Shown here in pieces: positions 55,312 through 64,000 of a DNA stretch of 64,000 nt (within the stretch, counting starts at the first letter, position 1; each line of letters begins with the position of its first letter). Made by a program: the position numbers and the translations under genes. Below the pieces are notes generated by a model. It searched no databases and was not told the DNA's origin. It worked only from the letters and a program-made list of their open reading frames with translations. Source of the DNA: Leptospira abararensis (lineage in GTDB: Bacteria > Spirochaetota > Leptospiria > Leptospirales > Leptospiraceae); assembly GCF_016918735.1 (NCBI RefSeq), contig NZ_JAFFPR010000060.1, positions 186,001-250,000 of the forward strand, given 5' to 3'.

Positions 55312-56955
55312 TCAATTAGGAAGGAAGTCATTTTGTTTTAAAAAACTATTTCGAAACCAATTTGCTTTCACAATAGAAAATAATCCATACGAAACAAGTA
55401 TGGCCTGCAAAGGCATTGCAGTGAGTGTAAAGCGATAGTCGGCAAAAAAGACTAAATGTATCCAAAAAATTATTAAATACAGAAAACAAATTAGGAATTC
55501 TTTTTTTATTACCAGTTGGTAAATGCCGAGAAAGAGGAAAACTGTAAGCAAACACCGGTATAAAGTTTGCGATAAGGAAAGGGGATTTTGATAATACACC
55601 GCTAGAGGCCGAGGCCCACCTGCCCCCCAAAGCCAAAGTACCGTTTTTTTCCATAAGTTCTGAATGATAATTTGGGGATTTTTTAAGTTTATCTGTAAAA
55701 TATGTTGGAATATTTCATCTTTATTTTTGCTTAATTGAACTTCTTCAGAATAAGTCAACCAGTGCCTAGAGTATGTTCCCTGTGTATACGGATTATTCCC
55801 TACCAGAAAATTAAACTCCATACTTGAACTAGCAATTAAAGGTACAGATGAGTCGATTCGTTCTTTACCACCAGTACTAGCTACAAAATAAAAGAACAAA
55901 AGACATACAGGATACACAACATTCGAAATTCTAAATATACTATTTGCATAATACACCACAATAGAAACGATAAAAACAAGTGGAAACCAAGATCGGAATT
56001 CAGATAAAACTAAAGCAAGAAACAAAACTGTAATTCCATGAATCAATTTTTTATATACGTTTTTTCCTGACTTGGATTTAAAAAGTAAAAATAGATAAAT
56101 TGAGAATATAGGATGAAACAAGTTTTCATTCCAAAATTGATTGGAGAAAGAAATATAATGGCTAGAAAAAAGATAAAACAATGCGACCAAAATAGTAACG
56201 GCCTTGCTTCCAGTATAATCCAAAGTAAAACGAAGCAAACAATACAACCCAACTGCTCCGATTAAAATCATCATGATCTTTGGAACCAATTGTCCCTCGC
56301 CAAACAACTGAAAACAATGAAATAGAAACCAAGTCATTCCCCGACTAAATGACCCATTCAATAAATCCTGCCCACTAAAAAGGGCTTTGGCTGCAGAAAA
56401 GTATGTTTCCGGGTCATCTCCCTTGATCAGTGAAAAGGGATCAAAATAAAGGGCAGTGAATCTCTGAATCGTGCTAACAAAAACCAGACCGAGGATCGCC
56501 AGATCCATTCGCTTTGTAAAACGATCGTAGAGGTTTTGAAAAACATTCGGCCTAGTAATGAATAAAAAATAAAGCGTAATGACAAAAGCAATGACAAAGT
56601 ATTTTTTGAGAGGTAAATAACTATCAGCCTTTAACTTAATCGTTAAGAGAACAACAATCATCACAATGTAAAGAATCAAATTACGAAATCTGTCCTGATG
56701 CAAACGTAGGTCTTGGGGCAGAACAAAGAGATATACCACTCCAACTAACACAAAAACTAAAAAACAACCTAACTGGTAGTAAATATCACGATACAGCCAC
56801 GGCCCTACCGTAGGTGGGTCTGTGGCCGAAAACGACATATTTTCTAATAAAATTCTAGATTGATTGGAGTTTACATAACCAATTAACTTCAGAAAACTGA
56901 AGGCGATTACAAATAAAACCAAACACCTTAGAATGATTCGCAAAGATTTTTTCAT
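55312..56955 (-). CDS. GT-C type membrane glycosyltransferase-like protein
   Basis: 547 aa, about eleven hydrophobic segments. The region near residue 175 (KGDDPETYFSAAKALFSGQ) is the first periplasmic loop with the DD acidic motif expected of PMT/ArnT-like GT-C enzymes, and NGSFSRGMTWFLFHCF follows. Short soluble tail. Sugar donor and acceptor unknown. Convergent with the YfhO-like gene, 20 bp away, and divergent from the acyltransferase. The whole 53593-58288 stretch encodes envelope-glycan type proteins. Confidence 0.75.
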   Translation of the reverse strand: MKKSLRIILRCLVLFVIAFSFLKLIGYVNSNQSRILLENMSFSATDPPTVGPWLYRDIYYQLGCFLVFVLVGVVYLFVLPQDLRLHQDRFRNLILYIVMIVVLLTIKLKADSYLPLKKYFVIAFVITLYFLFITRPNVFQNLYDRFTKRMDLAILGLVFVSTIQRFTALYFDPFSLIKGDDPETYFSAAKALFSGQDLLNGSFSRGMTWFLFHCFQLFGEGQLVPKIMMILIGAVGLYCLLRFTLDYTGSKAVTILVALFYLFSSHYISFSNQFWNENLFHPIFSIYLFLLFKSKSGKNVYKKLIHGITVLFLALVLSEFRSWFPLVFIVSIVVYYANSIFRISNVVYPVCLLFFYFVASTGGKERIDSSVPLIASSSMEFNFLVGNNPYTQGTYSRHWLTYSEEVQLSKNKDEIFQHILQINLKNPQIIIQNLWKKTVLWLWGAGGPRPLAVYYQNPLSLSQTLYRCLLTVFLFLGIYQLVIKKEFLICFLYLIIFWIHLVFFADYRFTLTAMPLQAILVSYGLFSIVKANWFRNSFLKQNDFLPN

Positions 56956-57085
56956 CGACTAACTAAATAACAACATTTGGACGAGCCCGAACCAGAGTAA
57001 ACCCATAATATCCTTGTTAAATCATAATTTTCTAATTCTATGGACTTGACAGCTGAATTCGCCCTTGAACTTATTGTCAGAGATA

Positions 57086-58288
57086 ATGAAAAAGTATTTT
57101 GATCACCTAACTAACCTGCGTCCAAACGAAACATTAAGTCTTCATGCAATGCGAGGGATAGGTATCCTTTTTGTTCTTATGGTTCACTTTTGCCATACCT
57201 TGGCCAAAGAAGCTTTTAACGTAAACCCTGAACTTTTCGGGTTTTTCACAAACTTTACATCAGTTTTGGATGCTTTTTTCGTGTTAAGTGGCTACCTGAT
57301 TTCAGACCAACTTTTTAGTGCACACAAAAAGGGCAAAGACATGAGTTTTAAAAAGTTTTTCAGAAATCGTGTTCTCAGAATATTTCCTGGCTATTATTTC
57401 TTTATTACAACTATTATTATATTAACTTTTTTGCAAATTCTATTAATTGACAATGTAATTCAAAAAAAAGGGATTACTGATGTAGCTGTTCTCTCCGACT
57501 TCGCTTCCTTAAAAGCAAGGTTTAGCTCTTCTTGGGCAGATTTTGTCTTTGTAGGAAACTACATTAAAGGAATTCACGATCATACTTGGTCTTTGTCGGT
57601 AGAGGAACAATTTTACCTTTTTATCCCCTTCTTTATGACATTCGTTTTATTTAAACACCCAAAACATACGATGACATTTCTGGGTATTCTTTACTTTATT
57701 GCCATCCTCTTCCGTATTTTTTATTTTTATTCAGATGCAGTGATCATTAAATCTGAAAAAATGTATTACTCCACCGAAACTCGTTATGATGCTTTCATAG
57801 TTGGGATCATGATCGCATATTGGGGCCAATACAAACAGGATTTTCTAAAATCAAAGTTGTTTAATAGTTCCGTAGCGCTATCAATTTTTGCAGTACTTCT
57901 CTCCATAAACCATTTGATTCCAAGAAATGATTCTTTTCTATCCGTGACTTTCAAATACAACGTAATTAATATTGGTTATGGATTTCTTTTGATCTTTTGT
58001 TTGCATACAAAAGAAAGAGCGTATGATACGAAACTAGGTTCTATTTATAAAAGTACGATTGTATTTTTAGCAAGGACTAGTTATACAGTTTATCTCTGGC
58101 ATTTAACTATATCTTCCATTCTCGGAAATTCAGGATTAATAACAAAACCAGAAAATATCCACCCAGGTGTTTACTATGTGACCTACTTCCTCATTTATTG
58201 TATCATCAGCTTTTTAGTTGGGTTTGTATTATACCGCTTTATAGAATATCCATTTATCCTCAAAAAAGAGCAGCTCAAAAAAGTGTAA
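57086..58288 (+). CDS. Acyltransferase family 3 (OafA/YrhL type)
   Basis: About 400 aa from ATG 57086 (MKKYFDHL), which has GAGA upstream; the longer frame from TTG 57065 adds seven residues. Typical acyltransferase 3 blocks: HAMRGIGILFVLMVHF, DAFFVLSGYLISDQLF (FFxxSGxL), FRNRVLRIFPGYY, HTWSLSVEEQFYLFIPF (with the H and E of the WSLxxEExFY motif) and WHLTIS. About ten transmembrane helices. These enzymes move acyl groups onto surface polysaccharides or other acceptors. Confidence 0.9.
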   Translation: MKKYFDHLTNLRPNETLSLHAMRGIGILFVLMVHFCHTLAKEAFNVNPELFGFFTNFTSVLDAFFVLSGYLISDQLFSAHKKGKDMSFKKFFRNRVLRIFPGYYFFITTIIILTFLQILLIDNVIQKKGITDVAVLSDFASLKARFSSSWADFVFVGNYIKGIHDHTWSLSVEEQFYLFIPFFMTFVLFKHPKHTMTFLGILYFIAILFRIFYFYSDAVIIKSEKMYYSTETRYDAFIVGIMIAYWGQYKQDFLKSKLFNSSVALSIFAVLLSINHLIPRNDSFLSVTFKYNVINIGYGFLLIFCLHTKERAYDTKLGSIYKSTIVFLARTSYTVYLWHLTISSILGNSGLITKPENIHPGVYYVTYFLIYCIISFLVGFVLYRFIEYPFILKKEQLKKV

Positions 58289-58330
58289 CAAGGTTGTCAT
58301 ATTAAACCTTCTCAAACAAAATCCGAAATT

Positions 58331-58368
58331 CACCCTTTTGTCACATTGTCGTAACCAAGGGTGGTTAC
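58331..58368. promoter_or_regulatory. Nested inverted repeats ahead of the OlsB-like gene
   Basis: CACCCTT (58331-58337) pairs with AAGGGTG (58357-58363), and GTAACC (58351-58356) pairs with GGTTAC (58363-58368); the two dyads are mutually exclusive. They lie 34 bases before the start at 58402. TTGTCA-type heptamers occur at 58294-58300 and 58338-58344, similar to half of a Pho box but not in the usual tandem spacing. Confidence 0.35.
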
Positions 58369-58401
58369 CTTTTGTTCAGATAAACAAGAGGATAGAATCC
58401 G

Positions 58402-59178
58402 ATGAAACCAAATACAATCAACAAAACAGAACGAATCTTAGAAGTTCGTTTAGCTGAAAACCAATTGGAAATTGAAAGAGCACTTGCCCTACGTTACGAA
58501 GTGTTCAACTTAGAGATGGGAGAAGGTCTGCCACAATCTTCTGCAACTCGTAAAGACCGTGATGAGTACGATTTGTACTGCCACCACCTAATTGTTATCG
58601 ATAAATCTACAGATGACAAAAAAATTGTAGGAACCTACCGCATTTTAACACGCCAAAATGCAAAAAACGGAATCGGTTTCTACAGTGAAAACGAATTTGA
58701 TATCACTTCTATATATAACCTACCGGATGAAATTGCAGAAGTAGGACGTTCTTGTGTTCATCCTGAATACCGTGATGGTTCAGTGATCTCACTCCTTTGG
58801 CAAGGTCTTGCTGAATTTATGAACAAACATAATGTTCGTTATTTGATGGGTTGTGGATCTATCCACTCCACTGATGCGGCTGTTGCTTCCCAATCGTATG
58901 GATTTTTAAAAGCCAAAGAAGCGATCGCTCCGGAAGAATTTCGGGTGTTCCCAAATCCAGACTACGTCCTTCCTGGGTTTGACGCTAATTTTCATGTAGA
59001 AGATCCTAAAACAATCTCTAAAAATATCCCTCCACTTTTGAAAGGATACCTCCGAGTAGGTGCTAAAATCTGTGGAATTCCTGCGCTGGATTCTGTTTTT
59101 GGTACTACAGATGTGTTTATTCTTTTCGACCGTAAGGAAATCACGGAGAGATACGCGAAACACTACATGAATGCATGA
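58402..59178 (+). CDS. olsB: L-ornithine N-alpha-acyltransferase-like GNAT protein (OlsB type)
   Basis: 258 aa. Matches the OlsB layout: [70 protein letters not shown] and [21 protein letters not shown]. OlsB transfers a 3-hydroxyacyl chain from ACP to ornithine, giving lyso-ornithine lipid. No OlsA is adjacent; it could be elsewhere. Other GNAT members of this group make other N-acyl amino acids, so the substrate is inferred. GAGGA lies upstream of the start. Overlaps the next gene as ATGA. Confidence 0.8.
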   Translation: MKPNTINKTERILEVRLAENQLEIERALALRYEVFNLEMGEGLPQSSATRKDRDEYDLYCHHLIVIDKSTDDKKIVGTYRILTRQNAKNGIGFYSENEFDITSIYNLPDEIAEVGRSCVHPEYRDGSVISLLWQGLAEFMNKHNVRYLMGCGSIHSTDAAVASQSYGFLKAKEAIAPEEFRVFPNPDYVLPGFDANFHVEDPKTISKNIPPLLKGYLRVGAKICGIPALDSVFGTTDVFILFDRKEITERYAKHYMNA

Positions 59179-60305
59179 GCCTTAACCAGGAAATAGATTA
59201 CCAGCACCCAACAAAAAAGGACCAAGTTAGATTCTTTCTTTTTACTCTAGTTCTGGTTCTTACCATTTGTGCCGGTTATTTCCTGGGGTTTCCTCGGTAT
59301 TATCTCGGATGGTTTTCTTTTGCGATTGCATCGTTCTCTGTGGCCGGAAACGATGCAGTCCAAACCATCGGAACCTTTATCGAGAGTAAAAAATCGGTCC
59401 ACTGGCTCCAAAAGATCCTCGTTTTCGGAGGTCTTTTATTTTTTGTCCATTTGGTTGCTTGGTTTTTACATGGCGGTGAAATCCACTTCCATAGACTCGA
59501 TTCCATTCCGGAAACCAAAGACTTCAATTTACTCCAACTCCTCGCACCTGTATTGCTTGTAATCATCACAAGGCTTCGGGCCCCCGTTTCCACAACCTTT
59601 CTCGTTTTAGGTTTGTTTGGTGGCAAAAGTATCGACCAAATGTTAACCAAATCCTTCTTTGGTTATGGCCTAGCTTTTCTTGTGGCTATTGTCGTTTGGG
59701 CGGTTCTTGTAAAAGTTGATCCCCACGAATACCATGAAGTTCACACACCAGACCCAGTAACAGAAAGAAGGTGGTCTCAGTTACAATGGTTATCCACTAT
59801 GTATTTATGGGTGGCATGGTTATTACAAGATACTGCCAATATCGCCGTTTTTTTACCACGCCAATTAGGAATCATCGAATTCTTAACCGCTGTATTCATA
59901 CTCATTGTGGCCCTTCTTGTCATCATACGCACAAACGGAGGAACCATCCAAAGAGTGGTTTCTGAAAAATCAGACATCCAATGGGCCAAGGCCGCCACGA
60001 TTGTCGACTTAGTATATGGAAGTTTGTTATTCTTTTTCCAATACGTAAGTAATGTCCCCATGTCCACCACCTGGGCCTTTCTTGGCCTCCTTGCTGGTCG
60101 GGAAATCATTCTAAACGTCATCACTTACAAAGACCTGCCTTACCTGGACACTTTTCGCAAAGTGGGAAAGGATGTGGTGCTAGCCACAATTGGAATTGTG
60201 GTTTCGATTCTTGTTTTCTTTCTTTCTTACTTCCTCTATCCAGAACAAAGGGCTAACACCCCTCTCGAATTCTGGAATTCTCCCACCCAGGAAGATTCCC
60301 TATAA
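59175..60305 (+). CDS. PiT family inorganic phosphate permease-like protein
   Basis: 376 aa, about ten hydrophobic segments in two halves. The PiT signature appears as [16 protein letters not shown] (about 56-71), in the family GANDVANAxGT, and both halves have the PxSTT motif: [17 protein letters not shown] and [20 protein letters not shown]. Probably a phosphate or other anion symporter of the inner membrane. The ATGA overlap with the OlsB-like gene means the two are made together, which would fit phosphate-responsive lipid remodelling. Confidence 0.8.
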   Translation: MSLNQEIDYQHPTKKDQVRFFLFTLVLVLTICAGYFLGFPRYYLGWFSFAIASFSVAGNDAVQTIGTFIESKKSVHWLQKILVFGGLLFFVHLVAWFLHGGEIHFHRLDSIPETKDFNLLQLLAPVLLVIITRLRAPVSTTFLVLGLFGGKSIDQMLTKSFFGYGLAFLVAIVVWAVLVKVDPHEYHEVHTPDPVTERRWSQLQWLSTMYLWVAWLLQDTANIAVFLPRQLGIIEFLTAVFILIVALLVIIRTNGGTIQRVVSEKSDIQWAKAATIVDLVYGSLLFFFQYVSNVPMSTTWAFLGLLAGREIILNVITYKDLPYLDTFRKVGKDVVLATIGIVVSILVFFLSYFLYPEQRANTPLEFWNSPTQEDSL

Positions 60306-60348
60306 TTTTCTTTGACAGTATCTGCAATTGTCAGGGTAGTGTCATATA

Positions 60349-60363
60349 TGAGATTGATTCTCA
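60349..60363. promoter_or_regulatory. Fur-box-like dyad ahead of heme oxygenase
   Basis: TGAGATTGATTCTCA has arms TGAGA and TCTCA and resembles the TGATAATnATTATCA/TGAGAATCATTCTCA type of ferric-uptake operator. It lies 21 bases before the hemO start, where binding would block initiation. A TTGACA at 60312-60317 could be a -35 box, but no -10 box at good spacing is evident. Confidence 0.5.
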
Positions 60364-60384
60364 CATAGAGAACAAGGAGCCATT

Positions 60385-61065
60385 ATGTCCATAGCAATGA
60401 TGTTACGAGAAGGAACCGCCGACAAACACCAGGAAACCGAAAAAGTTCCTTATATTCGGGCTATTTTTCGAGGGGGTCTTGATTCCCAAACTTATACTTA
60501 CCAATTGGAAAGCCTACTTGCCGTTTACACAGTAATGGAAGAACTCTACCGCCAAAACAAAGACAACCCGATTCTTGCCAAACTTTACTTCCCAGCTCTT
60601 TTTCGGGAAAATTCTCTGAAAGAAGACATCGCTACCTTCCAAAAGAAGTTCGGCACAAAACTTCGTGGTTCCATTTCCAAAGCGACGCAAAACTACATCG
60701 ACCATATCAAAAACATTGCAAAAACAAAACCGGAATTACTGGTCGCACAAGCTTACGTCCGTTACCTGGGAGATCTTTCTGGTGGACAATCGATCAAAAA
60801 AGTAGTAGCAAAAACTTTTGAATTGGAAGGTAATGAAGGAACTGCTTTTTATGAATTTCCTGAAATCGAAGACCTTATGGCTTTCAAAGGGGTCTACCGC
60901 CAAAACTTGGATACACTCCCTTTGAACGATACACAGAAAGCAGAACTATTGGCTGAGGCAAATGCCACTTTTGATTTGAATAAATTTTTGTTCATTGAAC
61001 TCGATTCCGATCTAAAAGAAAATATCGGAATGGATCGTTACCAAACGCTCCTACCAGCAGGTTAA
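60385..61065 (+). CDS. hemO: Heme oxygenase
   Basis: 226 aa. Opens heme with oxygen to biliverdin, CO and Fe2+. Heme-ligand His in TADKHQETEKVPYI (about 15), the distal helix YVRYLGDLSGGQSIKK with the Gly-rich kink and the FYEFPEI segment are typical of bacterial/mammalian type HO. Leptospires use heme as an iron source through such an enzyme. Strong ribosome binding site (AAGGAG). A Fur-like operator lies just upstream and an MFS transporter gene starts three bases after the stop, so both are probably iron-regulated. Confidence 0.95.
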   Translation: MSIAMMLREGTADKHQETEKVPYIRAIFRGGLDSQTYTYQLESLLAVYTVMEELYRQNKDNPILAKLYFPALFRENSLKEDIATFQKKFGTKLRGSISKATQNYIDHIKNIAKTKPELLVAQAYVRYLGDLSGGQSIKKVVAKTFELEGNEGTAFYEFPEIEDLMAFKGVYRQNLDTLPLNDTQKAELLAEANATFDLNKFLFIELDSDLKENIGMDRYQTLLPAG

Positions 61066-61068
61066 TTT

Positions 61069-62322
61069 TTGGGATTCCCGTATACACTCGTAACTTTAGT
61101 TTTTTTATCCATGTTGCCGGTAACAATGATTGTGCCGGTAGTAAAGGATGTTGTGAAGGATCGGCTAATGGGGTCCAACTGGGAAGTAGCATACTTTACA
61201 AGTATCCCTATGCTCGGTTCCTTTCTTTTTGCACCGATTGCGGGAATCATATCTGACCGTTTTAAAAACAGAAAGTATTTCATTAGTTTCTTTTGTTTTT
61301 TGGACGCAGGACTTTTTTATTTACTCACCATTGTTACCGATATGGGACTCTTTCTTTTTTTAAGATTCCTTGAGGGAGCAGCTCACATTTTTATCATTGG
61401 TCTCCTCCTTAGCTCCGCTGCCGATCGAGAAAACGATCCGGATAACAAACGTTATTATGGCAAAGGAATTCTTATGGGGATCACGGGAATGTTTTTGTCC
61501 CTGGGTGGTGCCTTTGGAATGCCTCTCGGAATTCTCGGAAGAAAAAATCCTCTTTTGCCATTTTATGTAGGCTCTGGAATTCTGATCTTTGTTGGTTTGA
61601 TGAGTTTACTCATGTTAAAAGACAGAGGAATTCATAGAGTCAAAGATTTTAAACTAATCGACTTAAAAGTTGCAATCTTTGAAAATCCATTTTTATTTGT
61701 TCCCTTTTTATTCAACTTCATCGATCGTTTTACTGTTGGGTTTATTATCTCTTCTTTCAATATCCACTTAAGGGAAACATTAGCCTTCCATCCAGGGATG
61801 CTTGGAGTGTTTTTAGGACTCGTTTTATTTCCGATGAGTTTACTTTCCTACCCATCAGCCATCCTCTCTCGCAAAACAGGTGTTTTACCTCTTGTGCTTG
61901 TTGGATCGACTATTTACGGAATTTTTCTTGGGCTTTCAGGCACTACCAATGAGTTTTGGTACCTGTTTACATTTTTACTCATCTGCGGGGTGGGAGCGGG
62001 TGTGATGTTTGTTCCCTCCATGTTGCTTGCAAGTAAAATGTCAAAGCCGGGCCTTACTGCAACTACCATGTCCGCTTTTACCGGTGTGGGTTCCCTTGGG
62101 TTTATGTTAGGTCCTGTTGTTTCTGTGCAAATGCAAACGGTCTTTGAATCGATTTTACCACCGGCTTATAGTTTTTCTGCCCTCTCTTTCTTTTTTGGAT
62201 TTTTGGAGATTGGTCTTGTGTTTTTAACCATTCCTTTTTTCAAAAAGATTTTGGGGAAAATGGGTCGAATCGATGAAGAAAGAGAAAAGATATCACTTGC
62301 CAACCCCGATCCCATCCTGTAG
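61069..62322 (+). CDS. MFS transporter
   Basis: 417 aa, about twelve transmembrane helices. MFS loop motif between TM2 and TM3: GIISDRFKNRKYF, and a related one in the second half. Also HLRETLAFHPGMLGVFLGL and FTGVGSLGFMLGPVVSVQ. Substrate unknown; position after hemO suggests export of biliverdin or movement of a siderophore or iron compound, which is inference. The frame begins at TTG 61069 with a weak ribosome binding site, three bases from the hemO stop; ATG 61111 would cut TM1. Confidence 0.85.
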   Translation: MGFPYTLVTLVFLSMLPVTMIVPVVKDVVKDRLMGSNWEVAYFTSIPMLGSFLFAPIAGIISDRFKNRKYFISFFCFLDAGLFYLLTIVTDMGLFLFLRFLEGAAHIFIIGLLLSSAADRENDPDNKRYYGKGILMGITGMFLSLGGAFGMPLGILGRKNPLLPFYVGSGILIFVGLMSLLMLKDRGIHRVKDFKLIDLKVAIFENPFLFVPFLFNFIDRFTVGFIISSFNIHLRETLAFHPGMLGVFLGLVLFPMSLLSYPSAILSRKTGVLPLVLVGSTIYGIFLGLSGTTNEFWYLFTFLLICGVGAGVMFVPSMLLASKMSKPGLTATTMSAFTGVGSLGFMLGPVVSVQMQTVFESILPPAYSFSALSFFFGFLEIGLVFLTIPFFKKILGKMGRIDEEREKISLANPDPIL

Positions 62323-62357
62323 AATCTTTGTTTAGTCCATCTTTAAGGTAAAGGTTT

Positions 62358-62720
62358 ATGATCAAAAAACTTTTGATACTCAGCACACTCACTTCGGTTC
62401 TTTTCTTAGTTTCTTGTACTTCCGGAAACAAAGTTCAGGCAGGAAGCACTAAAGTTCATCCACACACAGCACTTCGTAAATTAGAAATCGATATGATTAA
62501 AGTAGGCGATGGTTTGGTAAAAACGGAAGCGGTTCTTGGCAAATCGACTGAAAAATCAATCGATCCTACCGGAACGGTTATGGTATGGTACTTTGCAGAA
62601 GATCGTGATGTTCCCGAACAGTACTATACTCTCAAAGAAAAACCAGATGTAGTGGAAAAGTTTTTGAAACTCACATTTGATCCCAAAAACAAAATCACAG
62701 CCAAAGACTTCAAACTATAA
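62358..62720 (+). CDS. Small lipoprotein, possibly BamE/SmpA-like
   Basis: 120 aa. Signal with lipobox LFLVSC (Cys at about 20). The mature part (IKVGDGLVKTEAVLGKSTEKS then VWYFAEDRD, FLKLTFDPKNKI) follows the helix-helix-strand order of the SmpA/OmlA (BamE) fold, where a G-x-T-x-x-x-V-x-x-x-L-G motif starts the domain. The match is partial: BamE would be an outer-membrane biogenesis lipoprotein, other SmpA-like proteins do unrelated jobs. Good ribosome binding site (AAAGG). Confidence 0.7.
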   Translation: MIKKLLILSTLTSVLFLVSCTSGNKVQAGSTKVHPHTALRKLEIDMIKVGDGLVKTEAVLGKSTEKSIDPTGTVMVWYFAEDRDVPEQYYTLKEKPDVVEKFLKLTFDPKNKITAKDFKL

Positions 62721-62722
62721 AA

Positions 62723-63493
62723 TCATTCTGCGGATTCGGACTCTGTTTCTAATTCCGCATCTGTGGGAGCAGGAAAAGGGAAACCAGGGAAACTTGGTTT
62801 GGCTTTTCCTTCCACATCATCATCTAACAAATCAACGGTGGTGAATCCTAACAAAAAATCAAAAGCTTCTGCCACATTGAATCCAAGTCTCGCACCACCA
62901 TAAACACCTGCAACCAATTCCAAATTCCAAGAATAACCAGGGGGATACCCAAAAGGTTTTTGATCTTCTGGAGGAAGATAAATCAAAAATTCCTTCTGTC
63001 CAGTTTGGGCAACAATGTCCTTTGTGAGTTCGCGGCGGAAGTGTTCTTTTTTTCTTTTTTTGCGATCTTTGACTGGATCATACCAGTAAGAATAATACCG
63101 CATCTTATAACTTTTTACATTGGCCCTTTCATCGCTCGTAAGAGGGATTCCTTTTTTATCCACAAGCCAATTTCCTTTGGCGTCCAGTGTAGGAAGTCCC
63201 GAATGAAAACTTTCACCACCTAATACACCAAAGACGAGCTGTTGGGAATGATAGGTCCCGAACTGCCCACCACGAAGGCCAATTCCTCGGCCCAAATCTT
63301 TTTTCCCCATCTCCGACTCCCCGCCTTGGAAAAGAACCCCAATGGGAAGTGGGCCCACTTTAACAGCTGCTCCATACATGGGTGTTTCGGCACCAACGGT
63401 GACGATGTCCTGAAAATCATTTTTACGATTTTTCCAATAGGTTGCACATTGCAGAAAAAAGGAAAGGCTTAGGAGGAGTCCGATGAATCGCAT
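62723..63493 (-). CDS. Putative lipoprotein
   Basis: 256 aa. Short signal with lipobox SFFLQC (Cys at about 16). The mature protein is Gly/Lys-rich with GAAVKVGPLPIGVLFQGGES and LVAGVYGGARLGFNVAEAFDFLLGFTTVDLLDDD, a Gly-patterned, barrel-like or membrane-inserting strand region seen in leptospiral lipoproteins, and an acidic tail (ELETESESAE). No family assigned. Stop is two bases from the convergent lipoprotein stop; divergent from the WYL regulator across 63 bp. Confidence 0.75.
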   Translation of the reverse strand: MRFIGLLLSLSFFLQCATYWKNRKNDFQDIVTVGAETPMYGAAVKVGPLPIGVLFQGGESEMGKKDLGRGIGLRGGQFGTYHSQQLVFGVLGGESFHSGLPTLDAKGNWLVDKKGIPLTSDERANVKSYKMRYYSYWYDPVKDRKKRKKEHFRRELTKDIVAQTGQKEFLIYLPPEDQKPFGYPPGYSWNLELVAGVYGGARLGFNVAEAFDFLLGFTTVDLLDDDVEGKAKPSFPGFPFPAPTDAELETESESAE

Positions 63494-63556
63494 TCTTTTC
63501 CAGTTTTTTTCATTTTCTACTTTTCGGAATCAAAAAAACACACAGTTTGGAGAGAT

Positions 63557-64000
63557 ATGGCTTCTTTTGAAGACTTCCCGATGATTGAAGTGAAAAAAAT
63601 GAATGAGACGGAAGTTCGTCTCTTTGCTCTTCTTTTCAATCTCCTCCGCGAACCAAAAGGGATTAGTTTCCAAAAGTTTCGCAACATCATGCCTCGGTTC
63701 TATAAAAATGAAGATAGGGAATCGGATCGTAAAAAACTCTACCGCGACCTAAACCAACTCAAAAACCTTGGATTCAATATCAAGGTAGCTCAATTTGGTT
63801 ACCAATCAGAAGACTATTTTCCTTATTATTTAGAGAAAGAATCCATCGACAGAACTCTTAAATTCACCAAAGAAGAGTTAGAATACCTTTCACAAGTTTT
63901 ATTTGCCCAAGAACCTACCTTCGAAGGATTGAGCCTCTCTCAAAAACTATTCTCCCATCATTTGGATCTCATTCCCAAATTCGCCAAACAACCAAAAGAA
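63557..64000 (+). CDS. WYL-type transcriptional regulator, N-terminal part
   Basis: Open from ATG 63557 to the end of the window (148 codons, no stop). GGAGAG four bases upstream. The first ~85 residues have a winged-helix pattern: EVRLFALLFNLLREPKGISFQKFRNIM, RKKLYRDLNQLKNLGFNI, as in the HTH of WYL-domain/PafC-type regulators. The next part (FTKEELEYLSQVLFAQEPTFEGLSLSQKL) is the helical linker that precedes the WYL fold. The WYL domain itself would lie beyond the window. Confidence 0.75.
   Translation, partial: MASFEDFPMIEVKKMNETEVRLFALLFNLLREPKGISFQKFRNIMPRFYKNEDRESDRKKLYRDLNQLKNLGFNIKVAQFGYQSEDYFPYYLEKESIDRTLKFTKEELEYLSQVLFAQEPTFEGLSLSQKLFSHHLDLIPKFAKQPKE

Noticed and set aside
60312..60342. 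Sigma-70 promoter of hemO from the TTGACA at 60312
   Set aside because: There is no acceptable -10 hexamer at 16-18 bases; the nearest, TAGTGT, is at 19 and weak. Not listed as a promoter.

Overview
The window looks like chromosomal DNA of a Leptospira, probably from the saprophytic side of the genus. The reasons are a moderately AT-rich composition, many short secreted proteins with a spirochaete-type lipobox, several leptospiral conserved hypotheticals (for example the 773-aa protein at 23312 and the paired DUF3015 proteins), and housekeeping genes scattered singly between short operons with four-base ATGA overlaps. The genus assignment is an inference from family content, not from a database match. 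I saw no rRNA, tRNA, CRISPR array or insertion sequence.

Layout. 1-2702: the 3' end of a family 2A (SrpI-like) encapsulin shell gene, overlapping a cysteine desulfurase with a long N-terminal extension (its expected cargo), and a convergent serine O-acetyltransferase. This is a sulfur-metabolism nanocompartment locus. 2846-6453: an ABC-F ATPase and a MASE1/SpoIIE phosphatase. 6458-10009: two small lipoproteins, a structured and partly very GC-rich intergenic region, ilvC and a thiolase. 10128-11640: a small two-gene module that resembles a toxin-antitoxin pair, then an HD hydrolase gene. The HD gene is flanked by two gapless copies of a 157-bp segment, and the upstream copy still encodes the last residues of a lost HD paralogue. 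11640-19633: envelope and secreted proteins, including a zinc phospholipase C-like protein and two tandem M23 peptidases, with DUF2237, GST and CutA genes.

19661-27946: a DegT-fold protein lacking the catalytic lysine next to an ATP-grasp protein, and divergently avtA, a large unknown membrane protein and an Orn/Lys/Arg decarboxylase. 28029-42833: a Ca2+/Na+ antiporter, DprA, a rimI-SDR-DUF445-lipoprotein operon, a DUF4105 outer-membrane-like protein, the DUF3015 pair, lipoproteins and a beta-lactamase-family hydrolase. 42978-46481: a two-subunit type IIA topoisomerase that resembles phage T4 and eukaryotic topoisomerase II more than gyrase and lacks the usual C-terminal domain of the A subunit.

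46562-55290: one long co-directional run (lipoprotein, gltX, anti-sigma-like ATPase, glycosyltransferase, polA, YfhO-like membrane protein). 55312-58288: a membrane glycosyltransferase and an acyltransferase. 58402-60305: an OlsB-like ornithine N-acyltransferase overlapping a PiT-type phosphate permease, suggesting phosphate-linked ornithine lipid synthesis. 60385-62322: heme oxygenase and an MFS transporter behind a Fur-box-like dyad, suggesting an iron-acquisition operon. 62358-64000: two lipoproteins and the start of a WYL-type regulator cut by the window edge.
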